Assembly (NCBI RefSeq): GCF_024055725.1
Contig: NZ_JAMXMX010000037.1
Coordinates: 1 to 64,000, forward strand
Source of the DNA: Actinoallomurus spadix
GTDB taxonomy: Bacteria; Actinomycetota; Actinomycetes; Streptosporangiales; Streptosporangiaceae
DNA: 64,000 nt
Reading direction: 5' to 3'
The translations under genes were made by a program, and so were the position numbers. Shown piece after piece: positions 62,076 to 64,000 of the stretch (its first letter is position 1; each line of letters opens with the position of its first letter). The notes under the pieces are model-generated. The model did not search any database, had not been told where the DNA came from, and saw only the letters and a program-made list of their open reading frames with translations.

Positions 62076-63158
62076 ATGGAGGCGGTGACATGGGAGCAGG
62101 TGCTGGCCTGGCGGCTGCGGCGGCAGTTCCTCGACCCGGTCGCGGGCGGTGACCCGGTCGAGGTCGCGCGGCGGCTCGCCGGAGTCCAGGCACAGGTGGC
62201 CTCGGCGGCCGAGCTGGCGATCGCCCTGCGGCAGGCCGACCCGGCGCCGGGCGCGGTGGCGGCCGCCATCGCCGGCCGCCGGCTGGTGAAGACCTGGGCC
62301 ATGCGCGGCACCCTCCACCTGCTGCCCGCCGACGAGGCCGCCGCCTACCTCGCCCTGTCCGGGGCGCACCGCAACTGGGAGCGCGGCAGCTGGCAGAAGA
62401 CGTTCGGCGCCACGCCCGCCGACCTGGAGGCCATCGCCGCGGCCGCGTCCGACGCCCTGTCCGGCGGCGCGACGCTCAGCCGTGAGGAGCTCACCGCCGA
62501 GATCGTCGACCGTACGGGCTCGGCCCACCTCGCCGAGGTGCTCGGCTCCGGGTGGGGCACTCTCCTCAAGCCGCTCGCGTGGTGGAAGGTGCTGTGTTTC
62601 GGCCCGCCGCGCGGCAACCGGGTCACGTTCGTCGGCGCCGGCTGGCTGCCGGAGGCACGCGACCCGGCGGCCACCGTGCTCCGGGCGTACCTCGGCGCCC
62701 ACGGGCCGACGACGCCGGAGCTGTTCGACAAGGTGTGGCTGAGCCGGGGCGTCACCCCGAGGGCGCGGCTCAAGGGCTGGTTCGCCGCGCTGGGCGACGA
62801 GCTCACCGAGGTCGACGTCGAGGGCGAGCGCCGCGTCATGCTCGCCGAGCACGTCGCGGAGCTGGCCGCGACCCCGCCGAGCCGGGCCGTCCGCCTCCTC
62901 GGCGCGTTCGACGCGTACGTCCTGGGCGCCGGCACCACCGCGACGGAGATCGTTCCGGCGGAGCGGCGCGCGGCGGTCAGCCGCAGCGGCGGCTGGATCT
63001 CCCCGGTCGTGCTGTGCGGCGGCCGGGTCGCCGGGGTCTGGGACGGCGACGCGACGACGCTCTGGGAGGACGTCCCGGAGGACGCCCTCGCCGCCGAGCG
63101 GGCACGCCTGGCCTCGGCCACCGCGGCCCTCTCCCAGGAGCCGGGGCCGGCGCGTTAG
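62076..63158 (+). CDS. winged-helix DNA-binding protein, AlkZ-like (DNA glycosylase family)
   Basis: 360 residues of the HTH_42/AlkZ family. The N-terminal part has GVQAQVASAAELAI, with the QAQ motif that holds the catalytic glutamines in AlkZ, and RRLVKTWAMRGTLHLL, the family signature. Winged-helix repeats follow, with a C-terminal LGAFDAYVLGA. Streptomyces AlkZ unhooks azinomycin crosslinks, and relatives act on other alkylated bases; this one's substrate is unknown. It lies in the same direction 37 bp after the AAA+ gene. Confidence 0.82.
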   Translation: MEAVTWEQVLAWRLRRQFLDPVAGGDPVEVARRLAGVQAQVASAAELAIALRQADPAPGAVAAAIAGRRLVKTWAMRGTLHLLPADEAAAYLALSGAHRNWERGSWQKTFGATPADLEAIAAAASDALSGGATLSREELTAEIVDRTGSAHLAEVLGSGWGTLLKPLAWWKVLCFGPPRGNRVTFVGAGWLPEARDPAATVLRAYLGAHGPTTPELFDKVWLSRGVTPRARLKGWFAALGDELTEVDVEGERRVMLAEHVAELAATPPSRAVRLLGAFDAYVLGAGTTATEIVPAERRAAVSRSGGWISPVVLCGGRVAGVWDGDATTLWEDVPEDALAAERARLASATAALSQEPGPAR

Positions 63159-63292
63159 GTCTGCCCTCGACCTGCACGGGACGGAGACGGTGCACGCCGC
63201 GAGGGAGCTCGGCGTCCCGGATGGCCGTGTCCGCGCCATCGCCGCGCAGGTCGACCGGCATGTCACCGGACCTCGTTCTCGTGGTCACCGCA

Positions 63293-63838
63293 CTAGGCGG
63301 TCCGATGGCGGGCGTAGTGGCGCGAGGACTTGGCCCGGTTGCCGCAGGCGGCCATCGAGCACCAGCGGCGGGTGCCGTTCTTGGACGTGTCGTAGAAGTG
63401 CAGGACGCATTCGGGGTTGGCGCAGCCGCGGATGCGGGCGGGACGGTCGGCGAGCAGCCGGAGATAGTCCTGGGCGGCCGTCCAGGCCGGCAGCCAGGCG
63501 GGGTCGTCGGTCTCGGGCTGCTGCGCGGGGCCGTCCTCGGTGAGGACGAGCCGTATCCGGCCGTGGTCGAGGGCGGCGTTGAGTCGTGCCCGGGCCGCGG
63601 CATCCGCCGGTGAGCCGATGACCTCGGCCAGGGCGGCGCGGACCCGCAGCAGCGCCTGGCGGGTGGGCTCGTCGGGGCGGACCGCCCGTGTCCGCAGCTC
63701 AGGGCGGCCGGCGAGCCAGGTGGCCAGCCCGTCGGCCGAGTCGAGCAGGTCGTGCATCCGCCCACCGTCGATCCAGCGGGTGTTGAGCAGGTCGATCGAA
63801 AGGGGCTCGCCGGTGAGCGGCCGGGGATCTGAACTCAC
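63293..63838 (-). CDS. ABATE / CGNR zinc-finger domain protein
   Basis: 181 residues. The N-terminal ABATE domain (SIDLLNTRWIDGGRMHDLLDS) is followed by a C-terminal zinc finger. CANPECVLHFYD supplies two cysteines and WCSMAACGNRAK supplies two more with the CGNR motif. These proteins act as transcriptional regulators in many actinomycetes. The start is GTG at 63838; upstream GAGGAG is 13 bases away, which is long, so the start is not certain. It is divergent from the VOC gene at 63953, its probable target. Confidence 0.83.
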   Translation of the reverse strand: MSSDPRPLTGEPLSIDLLNTRWIDGGRMHDLLDSADGLATWLAGRPELRTRAVRPDEPTRQALLRVRAALAEVIGSPADAAARARLNAALDHGRIRLVLTEDGPAQQPETDDPAWLPAWTAAQDYLRLLADRPARIRGCANPECVLHFYDTSKNGTRRWCSMAACGNRAKSSRHYARHRTA

Positions 63839-63872
63839 CCACCCAGTCTAACTCCTCATTCGTCTTTAGCCG

Positions 63873-63902
63873 GTTGACGGCAACTTCCTATAACCGTTAA
63901 AG
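63873..63902 (+). promoter_or_regulatory. promoter of the VOC-family gene
   Basis: TTGACG (-35, 63873-63878) and TAAAGT (-10, 63897-63902), 18-bp spacer. The transcript would have about a 45-nt leader before ATG 63953. Confidence 0.5.
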
Positions 63903-63952
63903 TCTCGTTCACTGGTTGGAGATCGCCTCTGACCTCGAATGCGAGGACGTTG

Positions 63953-64000
63953 ATGACCGTGAACACGCTGCAGACCGGCCACGTTGGCCTGAACGTCACC
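63953..64000 (+). CDS. VOC/glyoxalase-fold protein, 5' end only
   Basis: The first 16 codons, MTVNTLQTGHVGLNVT, begin at the ATG at 63953 behind GAGGACG. GHVGLNVT is the first strand with the metal-binding histidine of VOC-superfamily proteins (glyoxalases, dioxygenases, bleomycin-type binding proteins). The window ends inside the gene, so its product cannot be refined. It is divergent from the CGNR regulator. Confidence 0.55.
   Translation, partial: MTVNTLQTGHVGLNVT

Overview
This is high-GC actinobacterial chromosome. Most genes end in G/C-rich codons, GTG starts are common, and many long antisense frames are open only because of GC bias. The gene content fits a filamentous actinomycete of the Streptosporangiales type (Actinomadura-like). 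Pointers are a lexA/nrdR/nrdJ block, a tmsA-tmsB pair for 10-methyl-branched fatty acids, DUF1707 and DUF4192 proteins, and XRE regulators with a TPR-like tail. The genus is an inference; I saw no rRNA, tRNA, IS element, phage gene or CRISPR array. Most of the window looks like ordinary core and accessory chromosome.

Layout. Positions 1-6.1 kb hold a thiamine-diphosphate enzyme divergent from a large FAD/Fe-S oxidoreductase, which overlaps an enolase-superfamily gene. From 6.1 to 10 kb there is a divergent XRE regulator pair and a secreted S53 (sedolisin) peptidase. From 10 to 19 kb come ctaD, a TetR/AurF-like diiron oxygenase/SDR operon, an AlaA-like aminotransferase, an ArsR/SnoaL-like divergent pair and a DinG-family helicase. 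From 19 to 25.6 kb come an acyl-CoA ligase, a class V PLP enzyme, a DUF4192 protein, a secreted polysaccharide deacetylase and a DUF1707 membrane protein. From 25.6 to 30.6 kb are tmsA-tmsB, an epoxide-hydrolase-like enzyme and a P450. From 30.6 to 38.2 kb is the information-processing core: leuS behind a leucine leader peptide, lexA with two LexA boxes, then nrdR and nrdJ. From 38.4 to 50.2 kb are small regulator-plus-target modules (MerR, TetR, ArsR, MarR), each with a visible dyad in the shared intergenic region, together with hydrolases, a lipase and two MFS exporters. From 50.2 to 64 kb are a damaged Gfo/Idh/MocA gene fused head-to-head with a TetR remnant, a lipoate-ligase-like gene, pgi, a DoxX protein, rnhB, a NarL-type two-component system, a SIS protein, a HhH-type endonuclease, a membrane protein with two AAA+ domains, an AlkZ-like protein, a CGNR regulator and the start of a VOC-family gene.

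Regulation is unusually legible. Several genes carry a TANNNT -10 box 6-8 nt before the start codon with no good Shine-Dalgarno sequence, which suggests leaderless mRNAs. One of these is an 11-codon ORF upstream of leuS with three consecutive leucine codons, followed by a terminator-like hairpin: a candidate leucine attenuator. Operators (perfect or near-perfect dyads) are readable for lexA, MerR, TetR, both ArsR paralogues, MarR and the XRE regulator. Strong GC hairpins separate most convergent genes.
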